A stretch of 21,835 nt of DNA from WS-9 sp036274595 (GTDB lineage: Bacteria; Eisenbacteria; RBG-16-71-46; SZUA-252). The DNA is taken from contig DASUFL010000049.1 in assembly GCA_036274595.1 (NCBI GenBank), positions 1 through 21,835 on the forward strand, given 5' to 3'. The notes below the pieces were generated by a model, which was given only the letters and a program-made list of their open reading frames with translations, did not search any database and was not told where the DNA came from. Position 1 is the first letter of the stretch; every line of letters begins with the position of its first letter. Of this stretch, positions 6,309-14,069 are shown one piece after another. The position numbers were made by a program, and so were the translations under genes.

Positions 6309-7856
6309 CTAGATCGCTGTGCCTCCGACCGTGATCGAGGCGAAGCGCACCGTGGGCTGCCCGACGCCGACGGGAACCATCTGGCCGTCCTTCCCGCACA
6401 TGCCCCGGGTCTGGTCGACCTGGAGGTCGCTTCCGATGCCCTCGATCCGCTGCATGGTCTCGAGGGAGTTGCCGATCAAGACCGCGCCCCGCACCGGCTT
6501 CGTTCTCTGGCCGTTCTCGATCAGGTAGCCGAGCTGGACCGCGAAGTTGAAATTGCCGCTCGTCGTGTCCACCGAACCGCCCCCGAGGTCCGCGGCGTAG
6601 AACCCCTTCGTGATCCCGGAGAGGAGCGACGCCGGGTCGTCCGTCCCACGGTCGATGTAGGTGTTGGTCATGCGCGGGAGCGGCCACTGCCGGTAGGACA
6701 TGCGGCGCCCGTTCCCCGTCGACTTCTGATTGAGGAGGAACGCGCTCTGCCGGTCGAGGATGAAGGACTGGAGATAGCCGCCGTCCACGAGCACCGTTCG
6801 CTGGCCGGGCGTGCCCTCGTCGTCGACGGTGTAGGAGCCGCGCCCGTTGGGCCAGAGCGCGTCGTCGATCACGCGAAGGTGAGGCGATCCGATCTTCTGT
6901 CCCATGAGTCCGCTCAGGAGCGACGTGCCGCGGCGGATCGAGTCGCCTTCGAGCGCGTGGCCGAAGGACTCGTGGATGAGGACGCCGCCCCAGCCCGGGG
7001 CGATCACGACGGGCATCGATCCGGCGGGAGCGGGATCCGCTCCGAGGAGCGTCATCGCCTGCTGCGCCGCATCCTTGGCGACCGCCTCGGGATCGCGGCG
7101 CAGGAAATAGTCCTCGCCGACGCGGCCGCCGAGGAAGCTTCGTCCCGTGCGCCGGTCCGGTCCGTTCACGGCCGTCACGGAACAGCCGATCGAGACGAGA
7201 TACTGGCGATCGATCGCGTATCCGCCGTCCGAGGTGCCGATGAGGGTGTCGCGAGCCTCGTCCTGGTATTCGATGCGCACCGACACGATCTTCGGGCTGA
7301 CGCTGCGCGCGGCCGCATCCATGCGGCGAATGATGTCGAACTTCGTGTTCTCGTTCATGAGCGCGACCGGGTTCATGACCGAGAACGGCGGCGTGAGGAC
7401 GCGGGCCCGCACGTCGACCGGCGCGACGATGCCCTGATTGAGCACGACCGCGGACGCGACGTGCGCCGCGTCGAGGAGGTCGTTGTAGGCGATCTCGTCG
7501 GAGAATGCGTACCCGGTCTGCTTCCTGAAGAAGACGCGCACTCCGGCGCCGCGCGGATAACCGTACGTGACCGAATCGATCTTCTGATCGTCGAGGACGA
7601 TCATGGTGCGGAAGCGCTGCTCGGCGAAGAGGTCCGCGAAATCCCCGCCCCGCTTCAGGGCCTCGATCAGGATCTGATTGACCGTCTCGAGATTGAGGAC
7701 GTCGCGAAGCTCCTTGCCGATCCCCATGATCGCCGCGTCGGCGTCGGGGGGCTTGAGCCAGGAGAGGCCGGACGCGCCGGCGGCCAGGGCGGCGCCGGAA
7801 AGGACTGCGCCGTGGCGCAGGAAGTCGCGGCGCGAGATCGGTTCGTCGATCGCCAT
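6309..7856 (-). CDS. tldD: TldD metalloprotease subunit with a Tat signal peptide
   Basis: A 515-residue TldD. The zinc motif HESFGH (HExxxH) is at residues 295-300, followed by ALEGDSIRRG; the C-terminal half carries GNFNFAVQLGYLIENGQ and ends in FASITVGG. It is about 35 residues longer than E. coli TldD because of an N-terminal extension SRRDFLRHG, a hydrophobic stretch, and a PDADA-A cleavage-like site near residue 41. This is a textbook twin-arginine (Tat) signal. The protein is thus predicted to be exported folded, whereas E. coli TldD is cytoplasmic. The ATG at 7856 is supported by the intact Tat motif right after it; a GAGG lies ten bases upstream. First gene of the tldD-tldE pair. Confidence 0.9.
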   Translation of the reverse strand: MAIDEPISRRDFLRHGAVLSGAALAAGASGLSWLKPPDADAAIMGIGKELRDVLNLETVNQILIEALKRGGDFADLFAEQRFRTMIVLDDQKIDSVTYGYPRGAGVRVFFRKQTGYAFSDEIAYNDLLDAAHVASAVVLNQGIVAPVDVRARVLTPPFSVMNPVALMNENTKFDIIRRMDAAARSVSPKIVSVRIEYQDEARDTLIGTSDGGYAIDRQYLVSIGCSVTAVNGPDRRTGRSFLGGRVGEDYFLRRDPEAVAKDAAQQAMTLLGADPAPAGSMPVVIAPGWGGVLIHESFGHALEGDSIRRGTSLLSGLMGQKIGSPHLRVIDDALWPNGRGSYTVDDEGTPGQRTVLVDGGYLQSFILDRQSAFLLNQKSTGNGRRMSYRQWPLPRMTNTYIDRGTDDPASLLSGITKGFYAADLGGGSVDTTSGNFNFAVQLGYLIENGQRTKPVRGAVLIGNSLETMQRIEGIGSDLQVDQTRGMCGKDGQMVPVGVGQPTVRFASITVGGTAI

Positions 7857-7887
7857 CGGGCTGGAGCCTCGCAGAAAGGTCCGTCGG

Positions 7888-7916
7888 TTGCAAGCTCCCG
7901 CGGCCGATGCTAGGTT
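7888..7916 (+). promoter_or_regulatory. Probable leaderless promoter of the DUF2203 gene
   Basis: TTGCAA (7888-7893), a 17-base spacer, then TAGGTT (7911-7916) with an extended TGC immediately before it. The -10 ends eight bases before the ATG at 7925, leaving no room for a Shine-Dalgarno, so the mRNA is likely leaderless. Matches to consensus are 4/6 for the -35 and 3/6 for the -10. Confidence 0.4.
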
Positions 7917-7924
7917 AGGCTGCG

Positions 7925-8347
7925 ATGGAGCGAATTCGGAAGCTCTTCTCCGTGGATGAGGCCAACCTGCTGCTTCCCGAGCTGGAGCGGGCGCTCGACG
8001 GGCTCGCCGCGCTCGGCAAGGAGATCACCGCGCTCCGCCGGGAGATCGAGGTCCTCGCCGCCATCGAGTCGAGCGGCGCGGATGCCGCCAATCCCGACGT
8101 CCGCGAGCTCAGGGACCGGGAGAAGGCGTGCGCCGCCCGCATGGAGATCTTCCGCCGCTCCCTGGAGGAGATCTCCCGCCACGGCTGCATCATCCGGGAC
8201 CTCGACATGGGCCTCGTGGACTTCTACACCGTATCCAAGGGCCAGGTCGTTTGTCTTTGCTGGAGGCGGGGCGAGCCCCGGATCGAGCACTGGCACCCCA
8301 TGAACGAGGGCTTCTCCGGACGTCGTCCCCTCGACGACCTCGCCTAG
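7925..8347 (+). CDS. DUF2203 family protein
   Basis: A 140-residue soluble protein. An N-terminal helical region (residues 1-95) begins FSVDEANLLLPELERAL and is heptad-like and charged, suggesting coiled coil. The C-terminal part has the DUF2203 signature: IIRDLDMGLVDFY, VVCLCWRRGEP, IEHWHPMNEGFSGRRPL. The family's function is unknown to me. It is followed 39 bases later by polX on the same strand, so it may be cotranscribed with a repair polymerase. The start is fixed by the preceding extended -10 and by family N-termini beginning just before FSVDEAN. Confidence 0.85.
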   Translation: MERIRKLFSVDEANLLLPELERALDGLAALGKEITALRREIEVLAAIESSGADAANPDVRELRDREKACAARMEIFRRSLEEISRHGCIIRDLDMGLVDFYTVSKGQVVCLCWRRGEPRIEHWHPMNEGFSGRRPLDDLA

Positions 8348-8386
8348 CCCGGACCCCGCTGCCCTAAAGCCCGGGAGGCCACCCCC

Positions 8387-10120
8387 GTGGACAAGCACCA
8401 GGTCGCCCGCACACTCGAAGAGATCGCAATCTTGTTGGAATTGAAGGGGGAGAACTCCTTCAAGATCCGCGCGCACGAGAACGCGGCTCGGGCTGTCGAC
8501 GGGCTGGCCGAGGACCTCGCCCTGCTCGTCCAGGAGGGGCGGCTCACGTCGGTCCCTGGGATCGGCGACTCGATCGCGAAGAAGATCGCCGAGCTCTGGA
8601 CCACCGGCCGGATGAAGCACTACGACGAGCTCGCGGCCGAGGTCCCCCGGGGGTATCTCGACATGATCCGGGTGCCCGGGCTCGGGGCGAAGAAGATCCG
8701 CGCGCTCGGGGAGGCGCTCCAGATCACCTCGCTCGCGCGGCTCAAGGAAGCGTGCGAGGCGGGCGAGGTGCGGGTCCTGAAGGGCTTCGGCGAGCAGTCG
8801 GAGCGGAAGATCCTCCAGGGCATCGCGCTCGTGATGCAGGGCGCCGGACGGTACCTCGCGGCCGAGGTGCGCCCCATGGCGGAGGAGCTCCTCTCGTACC
8901 TGCGCGGCCATGCCGCGGTGAAGGCGGCCGAGATGGGCGGCAGCCTGCGGCGCTGGATGGAGACCGTGAAGGACGTGGATCTCGTCGTCGCGACGACCAA
9001 GCCGTCCGCCATGGCCAAGGCCTTCCTCGAGGTCCTTCCCACGCACACGATCACCGGCGCCGGCGACACGAAGACCTCCGTCCGGCTTCCCAACGGCCTC
9101 GCGATCGACCTTCGATTGGTCTCGCCGAAGGAATTCCCCTTCGCGCTCCACTACTTCACCGGCAGCGCGGCGCACAACATTCGCGTGCGCGGCCGCGCGC
9201 TCGACCGCGGATGGAGCCTGAACGAGTACACGCTCCTGGCCGAGGCGGCGAAGATGAAGAAGGCGCCGTCGGTCGCGAGCGAAGCGGATCTCTTCCGCGC
9301 GCTCGGTCTCGCGTACATCGAGCCCGAGCTGCGCGAGGATCGGGGCGAGATCGAGGCGGCGGAGGCGGGAACGCTCCCCGAGCTGATCACGCTCGCCGAC
9401 ATGAAGGGGATCCTCCACTGCCACACGGTGGCGAGCGACGGCAAGTCGACGCTCGAGGAGATGGCGGAGGCGGCCATCGAGCGCGGCGCTTCCTATCTCG
9501 GGATCTCGGATCACAGCGCGTCCGCGCGCTACGCGAACGGCCTCTCGGAGGGGGCGCTCGCCGAGCAGGGGGCGGCGATCGACCGCTGGAACAAGAAGTC
9601 GAAGAAGCTCCGGATCTTGAAAGGGACCGAGACCGACATCCTTCCGGACGGCACGCTCGACTATCCGGACCACGTGCTCGCGAAGCTCGACTTCGTGATC
9701 GCCGCGGTCCACACGCACTTCACGATGGACGAAGCGGCGATGACCGCGCGGGTGGTGCGCGCGCTGCGAAATCCGTACGTGTCCGTGCTGGCGCATCCGA
9801 CGGGGCGGCTCTTGCTCCAGCGGGACGGGTTCAAGGTGAGGATGGACGAGGTCCTGCGCGCGGCGGCGGACTTAGGCGTCGTGGTGGAGGTGAACGCGAG
9901 TCCCCGCCGGCTCGAGCTCGACTGGCGCCAGCTTCGCTCGGCGAAGGACATGGGCGTGAAGTTCGCCATCAATCCCGACGCGCACTCGGTGGACGAGTAC
10001 GGGCATATCCGCTACGGCATCGGCGCGGCTCGGAAGGGCTGGCTGACGCGGAACGACGTGGTGAACGCCCTTCCTACGGCGGACCTGCTCGCGCTGTTCC
10101 GGAGCCGGCGCCCGCGGTGA
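8387..10120 (+). CDS. polX: DNA polymerase X with C-terminal PHP domain
   Basis: A 577-residue family X polymerase, the usual length of bacterial PolX. Order: N-terminal 8-kDa-like region with helix-hairpin-helix signals (VPGIGDSIAKKI, VPGLGAKKIRAL); palm motif GGSLRRWMETVKDVDLVV with catalytic D196 and D198, and third Asp in AIDLRLV; HYFTGSAAHNIRVR; then a PHP domain from residue 340 (LHCHT with H344 and H346, GISDHS, GTETDIL, AAVHTHF, LAHPTG, EVNASP, NPDAHS). The PHP metal residues appear intact, so 3'-5' exonuclease activity is expected besides gap-filling in base excision repair. It starts with GTG; GGGAGG eight bases upstream decides the start. Confidence 0.95.
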   Translation: MDKHQVARTLEEIAILLELKGENSFKIRAHENAARAVDGLAEDLALLVQEGRLTSVPGIGDSIAKKIAELWTTGRMKHYDELAAEVPRGYLDMIRVPGLGAKKIRALGEALQITSLARLKEACEAGEVRVLKGFGEQSERKILQGIALVMQGAGRYLAAEVRPMAEELLSYLRGHAAVKAAEMGGSLRRWMETVKDVDLVVATTKPSAMAKAFLEVLPTHTITGAGDTKTSVRLPNGLAIDLRLVSPKEFPFALHYFTGSAAHNIRVRGRALDRGWSLNEYTLLAEAAKMKKAPSVASEADLFRALGLAYIEPELREDRGEIEAAEAGTLPELITLADMKGILHCHTVASDGKSTLEEMAEAAIERGASYLGISDHSASARYANGLSEGALAEQGAAIDRWNKKSKKLRILKGTETDILPDGTLDYPDHVLAKLDFVIAAVHTHFTMDEAAMTARVVRALRNPYVSVLAHPTGRLLLQRDGFKVRMDEVLRAAADLGVVVEVNASPRRLELDWRQLRSAKDMGVKFAINPDAHSVDEYGHIRYGIGAARKGWLTRNDVVNALPTADLLALFRSRRPR

Positions 10121-10134
10121 CGGAGCGGGGGTTG

Positions 10135-11745
10135 GTGACGAAGCGCCCGAAGCCCGCGGGCCGCCGCCGCGCACCCGCGGCCGGCGACGTCCGCATCTAC
10201 CCCAACGACCCTGGCGCCACGGTCGGCCTCGTCCCCGCCACGCCTTCGGCCCTCGAGCCGGGGATGCCGGCCTTCGTCATCGAGGGACGTCGCTACGCCC
10301 CCGCCGACTACGCGCCCGGAACGCTCGCCTTCCAGTACTGGCAGGGGGAGATCGCGCTCGAGCGGGTGATCCGCGTCTGGGAGGACCTCTTCGACCGCGA
10401 CTTCGCCGCGTGGCAGGGCGGGAGGCCCTTGAAAGTGAAGCTTCGCGCCGGGCGCGATCTGAATGCCTTCTACGATCGGAAGGGCCTCCAGTTCTTCTTC
10501 GACAAGGACAAGGCAAGCGGGCGCACGGTGTACGCGTGTGAGAGCCTGGACGTCGTGACGCACGAGGCGGGACACGCGATCCTCGACATCTATCAGCCCG
10601 GCTACTGGTCGAGCGTCGACATCGAGACCGCCTCCTTCCACGAGGCCTTTGCCGATTGCTCCGCTTTGCTGACCACGCTGACCGATGTGGCCGTGCGGCG
10701 GCAGTTCCTCGTGGAGAGCGCCGGCGCCGCGCGAAGGAGCAATCTCGTGTCGCGACTCGCCGAGGCGCTCGGCCGCGCCATTTACGATAACTACGGACCC
10801 AGCGCGGTGAACGATCCGACGCGGCTCCGCGATGCGAACAACTCGTTCCGGTACTCGGAGCCCGAGTCGCTCCCCGCGGGAGCGCCGGATGACGCGCTGG
10901 CGGGCGAGCCGCACTCCTTCTCGCGGGTCTTCACCGGCGCCTTCTACGACCTCCTGGTGTGGCTCCTGGCCCGCGAGGCCAGGGACGATCCGAGCGAAGC
11001 CGGGGTCGAGCGGGCGCGCCGTTTGGCGGGCCGTCTGCTGGGCCGCGCCATCGAAACCCTGCCTCCCGGCGAGGCCCGGTATCTGGCGGTCGCGTTCCGG
11101 ATGCGCGAGATCGATCAGACGGAGGAAGGGGGCGTCGCATCGATCGGGATCGAGCAGGCCTTTGCGGCGCACGGGATGAAGCTGCCGGCGCTCGGCCGCG
11201 GCACGCGCGGCCAGGCGGGCGCCGGACCGCGCGGGGGCGGTAAAGCCAGCGCGGGACAGCGTGGTACGGGCGGTCCCGGACGGCGGGGGCGCGTCGCACC
11301 GTCGCGGGCGCTCCGCGCACTCGATCCCGATCGCCCTGGCGGCGCCGCGGCCATGAACGCCGCGCTGGGCCTACCCGGACATGCTCACCTGAAGCGGACG
11401 ACGCTCCCCGGTCGGCTCGGGAGCGGAGTGCGGGAGCAGTTCATCCATCGGGATTGGATTCGCGTGCGGCATCCCGCATTTCAGAGGCGGGATGGCGTGC
11501 TCGTGAGGGTGCTCTGCGGCTGCACGCTGACGCGTGGCCCGTCGGGGGATGTCGAGGAGGCCACGATCGCGCCCCACCCGCATCCCACCTCGGCCGAAAT
11601 GGCCCGCCGCGTGCGCCGCTGGCTGGCGCTGGGCGCAATCGACCTGGGCCGCGACGGAGCGCAGACCAGCCGCGCTCACTTCAAGGCGCGGACACCGTTC
11701 CGCGTGGGGCGTGGCGGAGTGCTGGAGCGCGTTTACTTCGAGTAG
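10135..11745 (+). CDS. Thermolysin-fold (M4-like) metalloprotease with extra C-terminal region
   Basis: A 536-residue protein. The catalytic core follows thermolysin order: LNAFYDRKGLQFF, then DVVTHEAGHAILD with HEAGH at 143-147, then FHEAFAD with E170 and D174 (third zinc ligand), then GEPHSFSRVFTGAFY with H260 in the place of thermolysin His231. Unlike secreted M4 enzymes it has no signal peptide and only a short, basic N-terminus. A Gly/Arg-rich linker (about 350-410) leads to a basic C-terminal region of about 130 residues that I do not recognise. The GTG at 10135 has GGAG nine bases upstream; an alternative GTG at 10117 overlaps the polX stop codon. Substrate unknown. Confidence 0.75.
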   Translation: MTKRPKPAGRRRAPAAGDVRIYPNDPGATVGLVPATPSALEPGMPAFVIEGRRYAPADYAPGTLAFQYWQGEIALERVIRVWEDLFDRDFAAWQGGRPLKVKLRAGRDLNAFYDRKGLQFFFDKDKASGRTVYACESLDVVTHEAGHAILDIYQPGYWSSVDIETASFHEAFADCSALLTTLTDVAVRRQFLVESAGAARRSNLVSRLAEALGRAIYDNYGPSAVNDPTRLRDANNSFRYSEPESLPAGAPDDALAGEPHSFSRVFTGAFYDLLVWLLAREARDDPSEAGVERARRLAGRLLGRAIETLPPGEARYLAVAFRMREIDQTEEGGVASIGIEQAFAAHGMKLPALGRGTRGQAGAGPRGGGKASAGQRGTGGPGRRGRVAPSRALRALDPDRPGGAAAMNAALGLPGHAHLKRTTLPGRLGSGVREQFIHRDWIRVRHPAFQRRDGVLVRVLCGCTLTRGPSGDVEEATIAPHPHPTSAEMARRVRRWLALGAIDLGRDGAQTSRAHFKARTPFRVGRGGVLERVYFE

Positions 11746-11796
11746 AACTGGCCTCGGGGAAAGTTGTGAAATCCCAAACAAGCGTTCGGATCCCCC

Positions 11797-11815
11797 ACTC
11801 GTCCTGGGACGAGTC
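11797..11815. repeat. Short inverted repeat between convergent genes
   Basis: ACTCGTC and GACGAGT flank the four bases CTGG, just beyond the stop codon of the UPF0173 gene. It may help end transcription where the two units meet, but the stem is only seven pairs and no T-tract follows. Coordinates may be off by one base. Confidence 0.3.
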
Positions 11816-11817
11816 CC

Positions 11818-12552
11818 TTACCTCGCCGCCGCGCGCTCCCGGATGGCGGTTCGTCCGCCAGGCTTCAGATCCACGACCTCGATGCCCGAGCCCTGGAGCG
11901 CTTCCTTCAACGCCGCGGGCGTTCCATGGAGCGCCGGGAACGTGGAATGGTGGATCGGCACCACCGTCTTCGCGCCGATCATCTTCGCGGCAAGCGCGGC
12001 TTCCGGCGGAGCCATCGTGAAGAGATCCCCGATCGGGAGGACCGCGATGTCCGGTTTGTAGATCTCGCCGTGGAGCTTCATGTCGCCGAAGAGGGCCGTG
12101 TCCCCCGTGTGGTAGACGCGCGTGCCGTCCTCGAACTGGATCAGGAACCCGCACGCTTCGCCGCCCGGGAAGAACGAGTCCCCTTCCCGGATGCTGCTCG
12201 TGTGGACCGCGTGGAGCATCGTGACGCGGATGCCGTGCAGCTCGACCGAGCCTCCCTTGTTGATCCCGTTCACCTTGTCGATCTTGCGGAGGCCGAGATA
12301 CTCCCCGATCTCGAAGTTGCAGACGATGTCCGGTCCGTAGCGGCGCGCGATCGTGAGACAGTCGTCGAAGTGATCGAAGTGGCCGTGCGTGATGAGCATG
12401 AGGTCCACCGCACCCAGATCCTTGTCGGAATCGGGCGTCGCCGGATTGTGGTCGAGCCAGGCGTCGACCAGGACCGACTTCCCCCGCGGCGACCGATAGA
12501 GCACGGTCGCGTGACCGAGCCACGTGATCGAGAGTCCCTCGTGCTTCTCCAT
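11818..12552 (-). CDS. UPF0173-type metal-dependent hydrolase (metallo-beta-lactamase fold)
   Basis: A 244-residue cytoplasmic protein beginning ITWLGHATVL, with the metal motif THGHFDHFDD (H56, H58, D60, H61), later HAVHTSS, YHTGDTALFGD and VVPIHHSTF. These are the full set of metallo-beta-lactamase-fold metal ligands, in the order of the UPF0173/YtkL/UlaG-like hydrolases. The physiological substrate of this family is generally unknown. The start at 12552 is set by GGGGAGG five bases upstream and by the N-terminal SITWLGHA strand; the much longer upstream frame is the shadow of nth. It is the last gene of the lon-domain/nth/UPF0173 unit, 29 bases after nth. Confidence 0.9.
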   Translation of the reverse strand: MEKHEGLSITWLGHATVLYRSPRGKSVLVDAWLDHNPATPDSDKDLGAVDLMLITHGHFDHFDDCLTIARRYGPDIVCNFEIGEYLGLRKIDKVNGINKGGSVELHGIRVTMLHAVHTSSIREGDSFFPGGEACGFLIQFEDGTRVYHTGDTALFGDMKLHGEIYKPDIAVLPIGDLFTMAPPEAALAAKMIGAKTVVPIHHSTFPALHGTPAALKEALQGSGIEVVDLKPGGRTAIRERAAAR

Positions 12553-12581
12553 GACAACCTCCCCGGCCGCGGCGCGGCCGC

Positions 12582-13397
12582 TCAGCTTCGTTTGAGGCGG
12601 GGCGCCTTCCGGCCGCGTGCGGCCGTACGCGCCACGCTCGTGCTCCGCTTCTTGGACTTGGCGACGACCTTGCGCGAGGCCTTGCCGCTCGTTCGCGTGG
12701 ACACGGCCCGCGCCACCCGCCGCTCCTCCCGCTCCGCCTGGATCCTGCGCTCCCAGGGCGGAGCCTTCCCGGCGAGGAAGTACTTTGCGCTCGGGCAGAG
12801 ATCCTGGATGGGGCAGACGGGACACTTGGGCTTCCGCGCCTCGCAAACGCGCCGCCCGTGGAAGATGATCAGGTGCGAGTATTCGATCCAATCGCTGCGT
12901 GGGATCGCTTTCATGAGGTCGCGCTCGATCTTCTCGACCTTGCCGTTCCGGGTCAGCCCGAGCCGCCGCGACACGCGCGCGACGTGCGTGTCCACCACGA
13001 CCCCCTCCGCCACGCCGTAGGAGACGCCGAGTACCACGCTCGCCGTCTTTCGCGCCACCCCGGGTAATCGTAAGAGCTCGTCCATCGTGCGCGGGACGAC
13101 GCCGCCGAATTCCCCGACCAGCCGCTCCGAAGCCCCGCGGATCGATTTCGACTTGTTCCGGAAGAACCCGGTGGTTCGGACCAGATCCTCGAGCTCCTCC
13201 TGCGTCGCGTGGCTCATCGCCTCCGCGTCCGGGAACCGGGCGAACAGGGCCGGCGTGACCATGTTCACCCGCGCGTCCGTGCACTGCGCGGAGAGGATGG
13301 TGGCGATCAGGAGCTCGAACGGATCTCTGTGGTCCAGGGCACACTTCGCTTCGGGATAGGCTGTGCTAAGCCGCGTGAGGAGAAGCGGAACGTCCAC
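12582..13397 (-). CDS. nth: Endonuclease III with a long basic C-terminal tail
   Basis: A 271-residue DNA glycosylase/AP lyase of base excision repair that removes oxidised pyrimidines. The helix-hairpin-helix LPGVARKTA carries the catalytic lysine K117, VDTHVARV the catalytic D136, and the [4Fe-4S] loop has cysteines at 185, 192, 195 and 201 (C-x6-C-x2-C-x5-C). These match E. coli Nth closely, but the E. coli protein stops about eight residues after the last cysteine. Here some 60 further residues follow, rich in Lys, Arg, Ser, Thr and Ala, resembling histone-H1-like tails. It starts with GTG one base after the stop of the LON-domain gene; GGCGGA lies shortly upstream. Confidence 0.93.
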   Translation of the reverse strand: MDVPLLLTRLSTAYPEAKCALDHRDPFELLIATILSAQCTDARVNMVTPALFARFPDAEAMSHATQEELEDLVRTTGFFRNKSKSIRGASERLVGEFGGVVPRTMDELLRLPGVARKTASVVLGVSYGVAEGVVVDTHVARVSRRLGLTRNGKVEKIERDLMKAIPRSDWIEYSHLIIFHGRRVCEARKPKCPVCPIQDLCPSAKYFLAGKAPPWERRIQAEREERRVARAVSTRTSGKASRKVVAKSKKRSTSVARTAARGRKAPRLKRS

Positions 13398-13398
13398 G

Positions 13399-14067
13399 TC
13401 AGTTCCGCCGAGGCTCGCCGGGGAAGAGATGGCGGAGGCGGTCGATCGAGTCCTGCACGGCGGAGGTGTCGCGCAGGAAGTCGTGCACGGCCCGATAGCG
13501 AAGCTCCAGGCTCTCCATCTCGAGAAGCCGCTGCTTCTCGGCCGGATCGACGTTCAGGTACATGGCGATGGTGTTGAGGATCGCGTCGGAGCCCATGTGC
13601 GGCCCGAAGACGCCGGTCAGATCGAACCCCGCGGCGCGCGCCGCGCCGGCCTTCTGGAAGAGCTCGAGCAGCTCGTTCGCCTGTTCGGCCGACACGGGGG
13701 CGCGGACCCAGCTCGAGTCCTCCTCGATCCGCTGCACCTTTGCGATCCGGTAGGGCTCGTTCCGCTCGAAGGACTGGATGGAGGCCTTGTACTCGCCGTG
13801 GATCGCGATGTTGTAGCGCCCGTCGGGGAGGAGCTTGTGCTCCGCGATCCGCCCCACGCATCCGATCTCGTGCACCTCGGGCGAGCCGTAGTAATTCCCT
13901 TCCCAGCCCGGCTTCAAGAGGGCCACGCAGACGGTCTGGTCTCCGCGCAGGGATTCCTCCATCATCAGACGGTAGCGGGGCTCGAAGACGTGCAGCGCGA
14001 GGATGGTTTTCGGGAAGAACACCACGTTGGGAAGCGGGAAGACAGGACGTGCCTCCAGAACGCTCAT
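13399..14067 (-). CDS. Stand-alone LON substrate-binding domain protein
   Basis: A 222-residue protein consisting of a LON N-terminal (substrate-binding) domain: FPLPNVVFFPKTILALHVFEPRYRLMM, then VALLKPGWE, EIGCVGRI, LPDGRYNIAIHG, followed by a helical region to the C-terminus. The AAA+ and protease domains of Lon are absent, and the gene is complete, so this is the short family type rather than a truncated Lon. Its biochemical role is not established. The ATG at 14067 begins right at the first strand; there is no Shine-Dalgarno, but an extended -10 ends six bases upstream. It heads the unit with nth and the UPF0173 gene and is divergent from queG with only two bases between start codons. Confidence 0.88.
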   Translation of the reverse strand: MSVLEARPVFPLPNVVFFPKTILALHVFEPRYRLMMEESLRGDQTVCVALLKPGWEGNYYGSPEVHEIGCVGRIAEHKLLPDGRYNIAIHGEYKASIQSFERNEPYRIAKVQRIEEDSSWVRAPVSAEQANELLELFQKAGAARAAGFDLTGVFGPHMGSDAILNTIAMYLNVDPAEKQRLLEMESLELRYRAVHDFLRDTSAVQDSIDRLRHLFPGEPRRN

Positions 14068-14069
14068 CG

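Noticed and set aside
4964..7856. TldD/TldE as a maturation protease for a product of the radical SAM operon
   Set aside because: Tempting, because both occur in peptide natural-product systems, but TldD/TldE is widespread as a general peptidase, the operons are separated by an unrelated convergent gene, and no precursor peptide is seen.
8752..10116. Upstream extension of the metalloprotease frame inside polX
   Set aside because: polX is complete in the other frame with all catalytic motifs; the extension is Arg/Gly-rich shadow sequence.
12553..13344. Upstream extension of the UPF0173 frame through nth
   Set aside because: nth occupies this stretch in another frame with intact active site and Fe-S cysteines, and the UPF0173 gene has its own Shine-Dalgarno before 12552.
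13740..14069. Plus-strand extension of queG antisense to the LON-domain gene
   Set aside because: The LON-domain protein is well conserved here on the minus strand; the extension is basic low-complexity sequence with no match to QueG N-termini.
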